In this document: in pieces, positions 16,913 to 25,801 of the stretch
How positions within the stretch are numbered: the stretch's first letter is position 1
Layout: each line of letters opens with the position of its first letter
Assembly: GCA_903851445.1 (NCBI GenBank)
Contig: CAINOH010000009.1
Span: forward strand, 325,784 to 389,783
DNA: 64,000 nt
Origin: an uncultured Microcaldota archaeon
GTDB taxonomy: Archaea > Micrarchaeota > Micrarchaeia > Norongarragalinales > CAINOH01
Direction of reading: 5' to 3'
Made by a program: the position numbers and the translations under genes
The notes under the pieces: model-generated
The model's database searches: none
What the model was told of the DNA's origin: nothing
What the model saw: only the letters and a program-made list of their open reading frames with translations

Positions 16913-17008
16913 TTATCTTTTCCAGAAAGATTTCGTCCTTATGAACGTCTTCTGCGCCACCAGCAAGTCATAAAAGAAGTCGTGCTCGTTCTTGTGCATC
17001 CGCGAAAG
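16913..17008 (-). pseudogene. Displaced 3' end of the lhr helicase gene, copy A
   Basis: Read on the minus strand this stretch encodes the last 29 residues of the Lhr-like protein (RMHKNEHDFF ... FWKR) and a stop. The 13 nucleotide differences from 27507-27596 in these codons and the stop are all silent. Further upstream similarity falls away. It is a former functional gene end, now separated from the gene body by about 10.5 kb. Confidence 0.88.
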
Positions 17009-17064
17009 AATGATACAACCAGCCTTAAATAGAGACAGAATTAGGCTATTAGTGTGGTAGTCTT

Positions 17065-17409
17065 ATGCCCATTGATAAAGTCGTTTATGAAAAACTGAAG
17101 GAAGTGGCAAGAGAACAGACCGTTATACCTTATTCTCAATTGAACATTGTCTGCAGGCTTAAACTTGACCTAAGCAAAATAAAGGACAGAAACGAACTTG
17201 CCCGCATTTTAGGCGAAATATCCGAATTTGAGGTATTACACGGGCGACCCATGCTTTCTGCCGTCGTTGTCTTGAAAGACCAGCGTCCCATTACGCCCGC
17301 ATACGGCTTCTTTACTTATGCTGACGAGCTTGGAGTCAGAAAGAAGGGCGAGTCAGATACAGCACTTTTTGCAAGACAGCTCCAAGAATGCTTTACCAAA
17401 TGGAAATAG
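17065..17409 (+). CDS. Hypothetical protein, module A
   Basis: The 114-residue protein has an N-terminal helical part (LKEVAREQTVIPYSQLN) and a C-terminal LSAVVVLKDQRPITPAYGFFTYADELG. The pattern is one I have seen in uncharacterised proteins of mobile DNA, but I cannot name the family. It is the first of three same-strand genes between two displaced lhr ends. Confidence 0.65.
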   Translation: MPIDKVVYEKLKEVAREQTVIPYSQLNIVCRLKLDLSKIKDRNELARILGEISEFEVLHGRPMLSAVVVLKDQRPITPAYGFFTYADELGVRKKGESDTALFARQLQECFTKWK

Positions 17410-17467
17410 AAACTTTTTAGCAAAACCTAAATGAACGATGATTTGGACGTTGGTTAGGTGAAGAATT

Positions 17468-18001
17468 ATGGCAATAGAACAACCACCATACACACTCCGC
17501 TTTTTCAAGCAATACTACTTCAAGCTGGCGAACGAACTTGGAAGCGCACGCATGACTTTGCTTTACAAGCTTGCCATCAATTCCCGCGACACGATGGTTT
17601 CAATGTCCAACAGCATAGACGAGTTCGTAGAACGCTCAGTGTTTCCAAAAGAGGCACACGCATTTGGTAGAGAAGCAGAAGAAGCCAAGCTAAGCTTCAT
17701 TCGCAGCTTATTGGCTGGCTGCAGTCTGGACTATTGCGAATACTCGGCGAACAATCTCAAGCTCGAACCGCTTGCAGAATTCAAATACAAACCTCCAAAA
17801 AGAATTGCACTTTTCCTGTCACAGAAAACCTACGGAGACCTCAAACACGCAATAGAACGATACGAAGAACTAAACAAGAAATATAGCTACGATGCTGCAT
17901 TTTCAACCCACAAATATGACGCCAACGATTACATCCTCTACGGAGATCCGACACCAAACTATCTCGCAGGCTCGAACGAGGATATGACTTGCGAAAAGTG
18001 A
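17468..18001 (+). CDS. Hypothetical helical protein, module A
   Basis: The 177-residue product is mostly helical with several conserved-looking Lys/Tyr segments and a cysteine pair near residue 92. It starts after AGGTGAAGAATT. No family is recognised. It lies between the 17065 gene and the predicted nuclease at 18112, so it is likely part of the same unit. Confidence 0.6.
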   Translation: MAIEQPPYTLRFFKQYYFKLANELGSARMTLLYKLAINSRDTMVSMSNSIDEFVERSVFPKEAHAFGREAEEAKLSFIRSLLAGCSLDYCEYSANNLKLEPLAEFKYKPPKRIALFLSQKTYGDLKHAIERYEELNKKYSYDAAFSTHKYDANDYILYGDPTPNYLAGSNEDMTCEK

Positions 18002-18111
18002 GCAAAAAAAGATCACGCTCCCGGCTCACTCAAGGGGGAAATATGCGGGTGACTGCGGCTTCGACGGCACCTGCAAAATATCAATCGGCAAGAGCAAAGA
18101 GATGAAAGAAA

Positions 18112-18897
18112 ATGGAAAATATCATCCAAAAAATCCGTCAACTTAATTCCGCACGCGCCGGCTCGCTTGCAGAACTAGCTTTTGCGTTAACCGCCGCACG
18201 AGATGTGGGTGGAGAAATCAAGCTCGGAAAATTGAAGATACAGCACGCGGACCAAACGGACTTCGTCACCGTCAGCGGACGAAGAATAGACGTAAAAAGC
18301 AGGAGATTCCGCGCAAACGAACCGCTTCCCCCACTCCGCGCGTATCAGGGTCCCCGGGTAAAAGAGATAGAATACGGCGTAGTAGAATTCTATGATAACG
18401 GCGCCCGCATATCTCTAGAAGGACAGCTACTGGCAGAAATAGATGAAAACAAGCTAGAAACAATCTGGCGCGAGTGGCTCAAAGGACGCGCCCAAGAGAT
18501 TCCGTCAGCCGAAAAACCAGCCAGCGAAGAAGCTGCGCTAGAAATCTCCAGTGAAGTAAAATCCTTTTTTACAGCCAAAGGCTTTGCTCCCCGCGTGATA
18601 TACCGCACCTGCGAACCTAGCTTCGGCAAGGAAAGCCCCGGCAACCTGAAGCCTACAAAGCTAGTGCCAAAAGGCATCTCGATCTACCTTTCATTCTATC
18701 CGGGCAACGTAAACCGAGACAATCTATACCGTCTCATCGCGTTCCCTGACAACCAGGCAAGCAAGCTCCCCATGCACGCAAAAACACACCTTCACCTTCC
18801 CAAAGTCAACCTTGAAGAAGTTGACCCGAAATACAAGTTCAAAAACATAAACGACCTCCTAGAAAATTACTTCAAGAGGTTTCCAAAAAGCGATTAA
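18112..18897 (+). CDS. Predicted PD-(D/E)XK nuclease, module A
   Basis: The N-terminal 70 residues contain GSLAELAFALTAAR, a D-rich turn, and GRRIDVKSRRF. The E...D-x-K order resembles archaeal Holliday-junction-resolvase-like and type II restriction folds. The remaining 190 residues are unassigned and include a YLSFYPGNVNRDNLYRL segment. It is the third gene of its module. The nuclease call rests on one motif region. Confidence 0.6.
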   Translation: MENIIQKIRQLNSARAGSLAELAFALTAARDVGGEIKLGKLKIQHADQTDFVTVSGRRIDVKSRRFRANEPLPPLRAYQGPRVKEIEYGVVEFYDNGARISLEGQLLAEIDENKLETIWREWLKGRAQEIPSAEKPASEEAALEISSEVKSFFTAKGFAPRVIYRTCEPSFGKESPGNLKPTKLVPKGISIYLSFYPGNVNRDNLYRLIAFPDNQASKLPMHAKTHLHLPKVNLEEVDPKYKFKNINDLLENYFKRFPKSD

Positions 18898-18920
18898 ACA
18901 AGGAAAAGGCGATTCATTAG

Positions 18921-18944
18921 TCATATTTTCCAAAAGTTTTTCGT
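18921..18944 (-). pseudogene. Degenerate lhr 3'-end remnant, copy B
   Basis: On the minus strand this reads TKNFWKI plus stop, against TKSFWKR plus stop in Lhr, in the same register. About 21 of 26 nucleotides match copy C. It lies between module A and the HNH gene at 19012. Confidence 0.6.
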
Positions 18945-19011
18945 CCAAATTGGTAACCCTTTAAATCTACCTTCCACCTATTTCTTCCTATGAACACGGA
19001 GTTAGGCTGCA

Positions 19012-20070
19012 ATGAATATGCGTAGTCTGATTCTAGTGTTGTTTATGCTGCCAATGTTAGCTTCTGCGTTGACTTGTCAGTATAATGAAAAAACACTGAT
19101 TTCTGAAGAAACCGCGATGGCGCCGTTTTATTTGAACGGCACGCAGCTCGAATTTTTGATTGTAAAATTTGAAGACCTTCCTACTACTCCCATATTACTC
19201 CAGAATCCAAATTCCGTTCCGATTAATATCATTTTTTCAGTAAGCGTAGCAACTCCCGACTTCAATTGCCCTGATTATGGATTGCAAACATACAACCTTA
19301 CAATTCCTGCATCGGGAGAATACGAAGTAAAATGGCAGTTTAGCAAATGGCCAAACGAATTCTACTGTAAAAACCTGCATTTCACATCGCCATATAAAAT
19401 TACATATTATTCGAGTGACCGCGTAGAAGTCAAACTTACCACGATTAGAAATTACTCTGAAAAATGTCTGGGATTCGACGATGACGCAATCTGCCAAACC
19501 AACGATCAGTGCGGCAGCAAGCTCTGTCTGCAAAGCAAATGCGCGAACCAAACAGCTGTTTTAGAGTACAACAAACAGCAAGAGTATCCAGGAATGACAC
19601 TCTTAGGTGTAATTGTCCTTTTCATAATACTCGGATTAGGTCTACGCCTAACTAGATGGGTAAAACGCCAGGTTAAAACAAAAAAAGAACAACGAAAACC
19701 ACACGATGGTTCAATTGATGAAAATACTTTCGAACTTATAAATGAGAGAGAAAAACGTACGAAAGAAATTGATAGTGCCTTACTGACTCCGCATTATGAT
19801 CCACAAGCAAATGGCCGCCAAGTAGTAATTAGTCCAATCAACGGGTACAAGTATTTTTACAACAAAAATAAACCAAACGCGCCTATAGACGAGCCGGACA
19901 GAAACCTAGTCCATGTATGGGTTTGGGAGAAGGCAAATAAGAAGAAGAAAAGATACGGCTACGAAATTCACCATAAAGATTTTAACAAACTTAACAACGC
20001 ACCCGAAAATCTGGAAGAATTGTCACCCGAAGAACACAAAAAACGGCATCACGATCGCTACATTCACTAG
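19012..20070 (+). CDS. Membrane protein with cytoplasmic HNH nuclease domain
   Basis: The 352-residue protein has a signal peptide (MRSLILVLFMLPMLASALTC), an external domain with several cysteines (about 20-185), one membrane helix (about 195-218), and a cytoplasmic C-terminus. The C-terminus holds YGYEIHHKDFNKLNNAPENL and EEHKKRHH, an HNH nuclease core. The topology would place the nuclease inside the cell under an extracytoplasmic sensor-like domain. It is the only gene between remnants B and C, which suggests a one-gene defence cargo. Confidence 0.8.
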   Translation: MNMRSLILVLFMLPMLASALTCQYNEKTLISEETAMAPFYLNGTQLEFLIVKFEDLPTTPILLQNPNSVPINIIFSVSVATPDFNCPDYGLQTYNLTIPASGEYEVKWQFSKWPNEFYCKNLHFTSPYKITYYSSDRVEVKLTTIRNYSEKCLGFDDDAICQTNDQCGSKLCLQSKCANQTAVLEYNKQQEYPGMTLLGVIVLFIILGLGLRLTRWVKRQVKTKKEQRKPHDGSIDENTFELINEREKRTKEIDSALLTPHYDPQANGRQVVISPINGYKYFYNKNKPNAPIDEPDRNLVHVWVWEKANKKKKRYGYEIHHKDFNKLNNAPENLEELSPEEHKKRHHDRYIH

Positions 20071-20085
20071 TGAATTTTGAATTCG

Positions 20086-20124
20086 TTATCTCTTCCAAAA
20101 ACTTTTCGTCCTTATGAACGTCTT
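20086..20124 (-). pseudogene. Displaced lhr 3' end, copy C
   Basis: This encodes KTFIRTKSFWKR plus stop on the minus strand, identical to the Lhr C-terminus with only synonymous base changes. Similarity stops sharply beyond 12 codons, so the shared core here is about 39 bp. Confidence 0.85.
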
Positions 20125-20154
20125 CTATGTCACTCGGGCGAATTTACGGTAACG

Positions 20155-20168
20155 TGTAGTGCCTAACT
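20155..20168 (-). repeat. AGTTAGGCACTACA repeat, distant copy
   Basis: The 14-mer occurs here on the minus strand and twice in tandem at 32535-32548 and 32558-32571. It lies about 30 nt from lhr remnant C. Its function is unknown. Confidence 0.4.
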
Positions 20169-20290
20169 GTTATTCTATCTTCTCTGTAAAAATCATTTTC
20201 TGGAAAAGGTTGACTGAGAAACCGGTTGAGTACTCAAAGAAGGGGCAAAACGCCACCTTAGGTTAGCCTTTTGTTCTAACGTTCGTACGG

Positions 20291-20926
20291 TTATTTCTTA
20301 TGGTGGTCAGAGTCATATATTTTTTTGAAAACTTCACAAATTAATACGCCTGCTGCATCCCAAGCTAATACGAATATTATTAATTTCGCAAACGCACTCC
20401 AAAGCTCTAGCTCTGTAAAAATATTTGGGGATTGAATAAATGCAGTCTGACCTTTATGTACGGTGAGGTTTCCCGCAAAATATATTTTTGCAGAAAAATT
20501 TTCTCCTATATGAATCGAGGTACATACTGGATTTTCTGGCTGTCTAATAATGAAACTCTGATTTCCTGACATATCAACATGTAAAGCAAAAAGTTGATTG
20601 CTTTCCTTAGGCGGATTAAAAATACTCATGTCTTCGAAACAAAGACGATACCAGTTAAAACCTGGTGGAGAGTTAAAAACATCTCGAAGAAGTGCGAACG
20701 GCCCAGGTTGATCTTGACTAGGATTTTCACTAACAAATATAGTTGTATTCGCGCCGGCTTGATAAGTTTCTTTGTATAAGGGGTATTGCACTTGAGGTTC
20801 CCAAAGAAAAAGATATATACCAAGAATAATTGGAGCGAATAGAAGTAGGACGACAGCAACAAAGTTTATTCTTTTTATAAAAGACAAGTTTTTGATTAAA
20901 TCGTCAATCCTGTCGTCATGTGCCAT
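20291..20926 (-). CDS. Two-helix membrane protein, module C
   Basis: The 211-residue protein has a hydrophobic helix near residues 20-43 and a second near 178-198, with an extracytoplasmic domain between that contains several N-glycosylation-type sequons (NTT, NQS, NFS, NLT). It is divergent from the next membrane-protein gene. No family is recognised. Confidence 0.65.
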   Translation of the reverse strand: MAHDDRIDDLIKNLSFIKRINFVAVVLLLFAPIILGIYLFLWEPQVQYPLYKETYQAGANTTIFVSENPSQDQPGPFALLRDVFNSPPGFNWYRLCFEDMSIFNPPKESNQLFALHVDMSGNQSFIIRQPENPVCTSIHIGENFSAKIYFAGNLTVHKGQTAFIQSPNIFTELELWSAFAKLIIFVLAWDAAGVLICEVFKKIYDSDHHKK

Positions 20927-20972
20927 GCAAGAAGTTCATTTTAAGAGTTAAAAAAAGGGTCAGAAGCAGGCT

Positions 20973-21431
20973 ATGCCTAGCCTTTTGAGAGCAAACTGTA
21001 TCGGTGGCAGTATATGTTTTTTGGATCACGTGTTATCTATGGGAGATACGTTTTTTGGAAGCAAGGCGCGCTTTACTCCGTTCTTGGCTGCCTTTTACTG
21101 CGGTTTGTGCTTTGCAATCTTAATCACTACTCAACAGGATATTACCCGCGCAGGCATTCAGGAAACCGTCGCCATCGAAATAGTAAACGCAATCGCGCCG
21201 CCGTTTGTTGTAAGCATTGTATCTATTCTTGAGTGGCTGTCATTCTTCGCCGCTATCTGGTATACCTTCGCAAATCTTGCTGATCAGTGGTATGAACACA
21301 AACTATGGCCGTTCTTTGGGTTCGTGGCCGGCTTCTCAGTCCTGGTCGTTCCATCCGACTATTATTATATGATACTGCTCGGGCTGGGCCTGCTCTGGTT
21401 GTGTCGAATAAAGTTTTGCGATTTGGACTGA
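20973..21431 (+). CDS. Multi-pass membrane protein, module C
   Basis: The 152-residue product has about three hydrophobic helices (FLAAFYCGLCFAILI, VVSIVSILEWLSFFAAIW, MILLGLGLLWLC). A TATA-like GTTAAAAAAAGG lies about 25 nt before ATG 20973. An internal ATG at 21039 is an alternative start. It precedes the DUF559-like nuclease gene. Confidence 0.6.
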   Translation: MPSLLRANCIGGSICFLDHVLSMGDTFFGSKARFTPFLAAFYCGLCFAILITTQQDITRAGIQETVAIEIVNAIAPPFVVSIVSILEWLSFFAAIWYTFANLADQWYEHKLWPFFGFVAGFSVLVVPSDYYYMILLGLGLLWLCRIKFCDLD

Positions 21432-21472
21432 CTCAAGTTAGCCTTTAATGAACATGACCTTGTGATTATCAT

Positions 21473-22000
21473 ATGTCAAAGGAAGCAGAGCAATCCAAGT
21501 ATTCTTGTGCACATTGCGGAAAGCCCGTTGATGATGAACTAGCAGAGATTGCTATTGATTGTCATGAAAAAACTCTTTGCTTTAAACATCAGAAAGAAGC
21601 TTCAGATGAACGTGAAAAAAGAGCTCCGAAACCGGTAATTATGAAGTGTGAAAATACACTTCGAAACGAATTGATGCAGCAAAAGCCGGATCTATATCTT
21701 CTGCAACAAAAATGGGATGGCTACAAGCACATAGACTTGACCCTGCCGCACTATATGCTGAATATCGAAGTAGATGGGCCATACCACAAAAGAAAGTACA
21801 AGCCACATCACAAAGAGCCGTATGAGGTTATGTTAACGGACTTTATACGCGACTATTATTCTTTCAGGAGAGGATGGGTGACCATCAGAGTATCAAATGA
21901 ACTTGTAGAAAATAAGCTTGAGAAGACCGCACACTATATTTTGAGATTCGCCGAAGCACGGAGAAAGCAACTACAGAAAATTACTCCTTCTATGGAGTAA
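21473..22000 (+). CDS. Zinc-finger plus DUF559/Vsr-like nuclease, module C
   Basis: The first 40 residues carry CAHCG and a CHEKTLCFKH pair, a treble-clef-like zinc site. Residues about 65-160 have an acidic HIDLTLPHYMLNIEVDGPYH stretch followed by a basic helix and RRGWVTIRVSNEL, the DUF559/Vsr nuclease pattern (D...E-x-D). A GTGATT ribosome-binding site precedes the ATG. It is likely the effector of the module. Confidence 0.72.
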   Translation: MSKEAEQSKYSCAHCGKPVDDELAEIAIDCHEKTLCFKHQKEASDEREKRAPKPVIMKCENTLRNELMQQKPDLYLLQQKWDGYKHIDLTLPHYMLNIEVDGPYHKRKYKPHHKEPYEVMLTDFIRDYYSFRRGWVTIRVSNELVENKLEKTAHYILRFAEARRKQLQKITPSME

Positions 22001-22325
22001 TAAGGGCGTGGCTGTTCACCAGAAGTCTCATCTCAGGATAGACTTTTATAGCCCTGGTGGAGATAGAAGACCATGTCACACAACATTGCCGGCTGTGAAC
22101 CGCTTCCCTTAAGCTCGGGATCAAGGTACCTTTTCGAGCTTATGGTGGCAGGAACGCAGCCGCCTGCAATTTGACCTGAACATATTCGTTGGTCGCGAGC
22201 ATTACTGTAAAGTAATGCGTACTTCGCTTTCCAGAAAGGGTAGTCCTTAAGTCGGTATAGTGCCCTGAGGAGGGGTAAAATACCTTGTTAGGCAGCTTTT
22301 TCCCTCTTTCCAGCCAGATTAATAC
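22001..22325. other. Non-coding stretch of 325 bp
   Basis: No convincing ORF is present. A TATA-like element (about 22046) is followed by GC-richer sequence that could be a small RNA, without support. At 22227-22256 TTTCCAGAAAG and GTCCTTA recall the lhr 3' end with a gap, which may be a decayed remnant between modules C and D. Confidence 0.4.
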
Positions 22326-24089
22326 ATGGCAATCAGTCAGAACATAAAGTCAGTTTTGGCACAGCTGGACGCCCTGGCATACGAGGACGAATACGCCTAC
22401 GATAAAAATGAGATAATCGGTAAGGCGGTGCACATGGCTGCAGAAACAAAGGACGTCGAAGATGAAAAGCAGCTCAGAGATGAATGGATGCTTTTGAATA
22501 GTCCTCTTACGCCTCCAGGTCAAATCGGAAACATCTGGGAGCATATTCTAAGCCAGGAGAATACTTCCCTGAATGCACGACAGCCTTTCTGGAATTATGA
22601 CGCTGCTACTGTTGATTACTTCAAGAACCGCTTAAGCGATTCCTTACCGCCCATTACTGCAGGAAGAATTTGTTTCTATCTCTGGACGGCGACGCGAGAA
22701 ATTGATTATGCGGTCAAAGCCATTGAATATTTCTTTAAAGCATTTGAGATGCATGCGTTCAGCACGGAGTTTGATCATGGCAACACGTGTCAATTATGTT
22801 GCCGGTTTGCATTTCGTCTACTTCTGTCTTTGAACTATTTTGAACCATTGCAAAAGACGTATTTGCCCCGAGCTTTTGCCATATTCGATTCTTTGTCTGA
22901 CAAAAAAGAATTTGGAAGCAGGCATTTCGAACTCGCAAAGATACTGTTGCCGGCCTATGTGACGGTTTGGTCAAGTTTATCTGATCCAGAAAAGGCCAAT
23001 GCTCAAAAAATCATAGAATACTATTGGAGTAAAGCAAATGTTCTTTGCAAGCAAGGCACATTTCACTTCGCTGTGGACATCATGTCTATGATTGAGCTGT
23101 TTGCCAAGGCCACCAAAGACAACAATCTCTTATCTCGTGCCCAGACCTTTCATCTCAACGCAATTATCACTGAAGGTGATCAGTTCCCGGCGGCAATGCT
23201 GAAGGCGGATTGGTACAAATCTGCAGTGAGTTACATGCAGGCAAACAACATCACTGATAAAATACTTCTTGCTGACTTGATGAAAAAAATAGAAAAATTC
23301 AGTTCAGAGTCCTTGAAGGACTTCAAAGTGGTTAGTGTTGAATCAACAATGCCTACTGCTGCGTTTGATGCGGCAGCCGAGTCGGTTTGCCAAGATTCAT
23401 TAGGTATAGACAGACTAGAGCGGCTCGCGCAGTTTGTACTGCCTCCTTTAGAAGAAATAAAAAAACTCGCATCGGCCAAAGACGGAACTCTGATGAGTAT
23501 TCTTCCCATTACTATTCAAAGGGACGGATATATCTCGAAGGCAATAACCGATCCTGAAGAACGTGCCAAGTTAGAGCTGGTCCATGCAACGATAAATAGT
23601 CTGCAGTTCAGTTCCTCTCTGATTAGACACGCATTAGAAAAGTACGCAATACCGCTTTCAGATTTTTTGTCGGCTATTCAATCGGCAGAGGTAACCGAAG
23701 GCTCAAAAACAATACTGACGCATGGCTTAGGTGAGCACTTTGAAGCAGATTATATCTCATCCTGTCATGTGCTAGTTCCTCAGATTGAGTCGTTAATTCG
23801 CCAAGAGGCTAAACGAAGAGGCAAGACATCCATAGTATATGATACAAAGAACAGAGCAATTGTATTGCAGACGCTTAGTTATCTTGCTGGAAACGAAGAA
23901 GTAACGGAAATCTATGGAGAACCTTTCTGCAATGTCCTCCGGGCATACTATACTGACATGAACGGTAACAACTTGCGGAATGAAATAGCACATGGATTTG
24001 TCGACATAGAGACTCTCAATAGGAGTAATTCAATTATTACCGTGTTTCTCCTGGTGTACATGCTATCTGTAACAAAGATTTCTGTCTAG
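22326..24089 (+). CDS. DUF4209-like protein with C-terminal HEPN-type RNxxxH motif
   Basis: The 587-residue protein is helical throughout. Near residue 550 it has LRNEIAHG, the R-x4-H motif of HEPN ribonucleases as found in DUF4209 proteins, preceded by a long alpha-repeat-like region. HEPN RNases commonly act as abortive-infection effectors. It is convergent with the small membrane protein at 24142. The family name is from pattern memory. Confidence 0.65.
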   Translation: MAISQNIKSVLAQLDALAYEDEYAYDKNEIIGKAVHMAAETKDVEDEKQLRDEWMLLNSPLTPPGQIGNIWEHILSQENTSLNARQPFWNYDAATVDYFKNRLSDSLPPITAGRICFYLWTATREIDYAVKAIEYFFKAFEMHAFSTEFDHGNTCQLCCRFAFRLLLSLNYFEPLQKTYLPRAFAIFDSLSDKKEFGSRHFELAKILLPAYVTVWSSLSDPEKANAQKIIEYYWSKANVLCKQGTFHFAVDIMSMIELFAKATKDNNLLSRAQTFHLNAIITEGDQFPAAMLKADWYKSAVSYMQANNITDKILLADLMKKIEKFSSESLKDFKVVSVESTMPTAAFDAAAESVCQDSLGIDRLERLAQFVLPPLEEIKKLASAKDGTLMSILPITIQRDGYISKAITDPEERAKLELVHATINSLQFSSSLIRHALEKYAIPLSDFLSAIQSAEVTEGSKTILTHGLGEHFEADYISSCHVLVPQIESLIRQEAKRRGKTSIVYDTKNRAIVLQTLSYLAGNEEVTEIYGEPFCNVLRAYYTDMNGNNLRNEIAHGFVDIETLNRSNSIITVFLLVYMLSVTKISV

Positions 24090-24141
24090 ATGTGCGCCTC
24101 TCTTTCCATACGCAGTGGTCTATTTCGTAGGGTTTGCAACT

Positions 24142-24519
24142 CTATTCTTTTTTCAAGTGTTTGGGATGTGGAAATTTCCGGAGATCTTCTACGACTTTCG
24201 ACGTGACGTCTATAGTTGATTTCATACTGCCTATTTTTTGAGTATATTTTTTCCAGAAATATATTAGGCCCATTACTGTCAGTAGAGCAAAAACCCCATT
24301 TATTGGAATCGTCCATTCAAAAAATGGAAACGAAACACCTCGGGAAAATTCGAAAAGAGATTGAGCAGCAAAGCCTCCAAAGATACCGAGAAGCACTCCA
24401 TCAACGAACAAATAATGTTGTTCAATTTGATCAAACATTTTTCGTCTTTCTTTACTAAGGTATTCTGCTAGAAACGCTCGGTTTTCCGAGGTGAGTGATT
24501 GATTAAGCGGATCTTCCAT
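24142..24519 (-). CDS. Small two-helix membrane protein
   Basis: The 125-residue product has a helical N-terminus, two membrane helices (about 42-60 and 72-88) and a charged tail ending in KHLKKE. The layout resembles small membrane partners or effectors in defence modules, but no family is recognised. Confidence 0.6.
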   Translation of the reverse strand: MEDPLNQSLTSENRAFLAEYLSKERRKMFDQIEQHYLFVDGVLLGIFGGFAAQSLFEFSRGVSFPFFEWTIPINGVFALLTVMGLIYFWKKYTQKIGSMKSTIDVTSKVVEDLRKFPHPKHLKKE

Positions 24520-24776
24520 ACGACTCCCCCACTGCCTTAGATGATATTATGAGAGTCTATTTATGAGGTTTTAAGACTTCTTGTTCGTGCACTTCAAAAC
24601 AACCACCGCTCTTCAGATGACGTCCCATATGGATGACCCTGCACGACTTGCAAATCCGGCGCTGATCATTTCGGAGCCGACTCCCTATGCTGGCCTTCAC
24701 AGGAAATCTCGTTTAGCCAACCTTAAATATCCCTCTCGGACCACATTATTATTGGCAGTTTTTCTGGACGATTTTC

Positions 24777-25601
24777 ATGGAACGCAAGGCGTCACCGATA
24801 GTAAAATGGGCTGGGGGCAAGAGGCAGTTGCTAGACGAGCTTCTTGCGCGCGTTCCCGCCAAGTTCAACGCATACCACGAGTTTTTCCTCGGAGGCGGCG
24901 CGCTGTTTTTCGAGCTTTACAACACCGGCAGGATAGACCGCGCGGTTCTTTCGGACATCAATCCTCGCCTAATCAATCTTTACAAAGTCGTTCAGAACCA
25001 GCCTTATGAGCTTATTGAGGAATTGAAGGACAAGACGTACGCGAACAACGAGCGTGCTTTCTACAACATCCGCAAGAGCGAGCCTTCTGACGAAGTAGAG
25101 ATGGCTGCTCGATTCGTTTATCTGAACAAGACCGCTTTCAATGGCCTTTACCGCGAGAATTCTTCAGGTAAGTTCAATGTTCCTTTCGGCCGGTACAAGA
25201 ACCCGCGGATTCTGGACGAGGAGGGCATCCTAGCTGCGTCGGAAGCGTTTTCGAAGGCAACGCTTCTTTGCGGGGATTTTTCAAAAGTAGAGGATTACGC
25301 CAACACCGGTGACTTCGCGTATTTCGATCCGCCGTATTATCCTCTGGATAACACTGCCAGCTTTACTGCGTACAATTCAAGGTCTTTCAGCGGTTTCGAC
25401 CAGAAAAGACTAAAAAAAACATTCGACGTCTTGACCAACAGGGGCGTAAACATTCTACTTTCCAATTCGCACACGAATTTCATAACCGATCTCTTTTCCG
25501 ATAGGGACATTGCTTCCGTCATGGCGAACCGCATGATAAACTGCAAGGCAAACGGCCGCGGTCCAATCCGCGAGGTCATGATTACCAGCGGATACGCCTA
25601 A
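24777..25601 (+). CDS. Dam-family N6-adenine DNA methyltransferase (D12 class)
   Basis: The product shows the alpha-class order: PIVKWAGGKRQLL (motif X/I region), FFLGGGALFFEL (motif I), SDINPRLINLY, and FAYFDPPYYPL (motif IV DPPY) near residue 182. Length (274) is usual for Dam/MjaIII/DpnM-type enzymes, which often modify GATC, though specificity cannot be read from sequence. A zinc-ribbon ORF follows 5 nt later, and an opposite-strand unknown gene may be its restriction partner. A TATA-like CCTTAAATAT lies near 24722. Confidence 0.93.
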   Translation: MERKASPIVKWAGGKRQLLDELLARVPAKFNAYHEFFLGGGALFFELYNTGRIDRAVLSDINPRLINLYKVVQNQPYELIEELKDKTYANNERAFYNIRKSEPSDEVEMAARFVYLNKTAFNGLYRENSSGKFNVPFGRYKNPRILDEEGILAASEAFSKATLLCGDFSKVEDYANTGDFAYFDPPYYPLDNTASFTAYNSRSFSGFDQKRLKKTFDVLTNRGVNILLSNSHTNFITDLFSDRDIASVMANRMINCKANGRGPIREVMITSGYA

Positions 25602-25605
25602 TTCG

Positions 25606-25800
25606 GTGTTCTTTATTCCAGAATCAACCGTGTACTGCCCATTCTGCCAAAAATTCGGCGTAAAAGTATTCGAAATTCCCCAATACAAAGCACGCGACCA
25701 CGCAAGCCAGTATTCAAGCAAACGAGGAGGCGGGGTTACCGTCCTGTCCGCCTGCCCGTCCTGCGGGAAAGCAGCTTCGGAAATACAGAAAGAACTCTGA
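25606..25800 (+). CDS. Small zinc-ribbon protein
   Basis: The 64-residue protein has CPFC and CPSC knuckles spaced as in a zinc ribbon. It directly follows the Dam-type gene. Start near 25606 is GTG or further in. The role is unknown; it may assist DNA binding. Confidence 0.5.
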   Translation: MFFIPESTVYCPFCQKFGVKVFEIPQYKARDHASQYSSKRGGGVTVLSACPSCGKAASEIQKEL

Positions 25801-25801
25801 G

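Noticed and set aside
17999-18143. Short open frame with a DCGFDGTC cysteine pair between the 17468 and 18112 genes
   Set aside because: There is no start codon or ribosome-binding site, and it overlaps the next gene's start; it could be chance or a decayed tail.
22227-22256. Possible sixth lhr 3'-end remnant
   Set aside because: TTTCCAGAAAG and GTCCTTA match but a gap is needed and the stop codon is not in register, so it is mentioned only as doubtful and not listed as a pseudogene.
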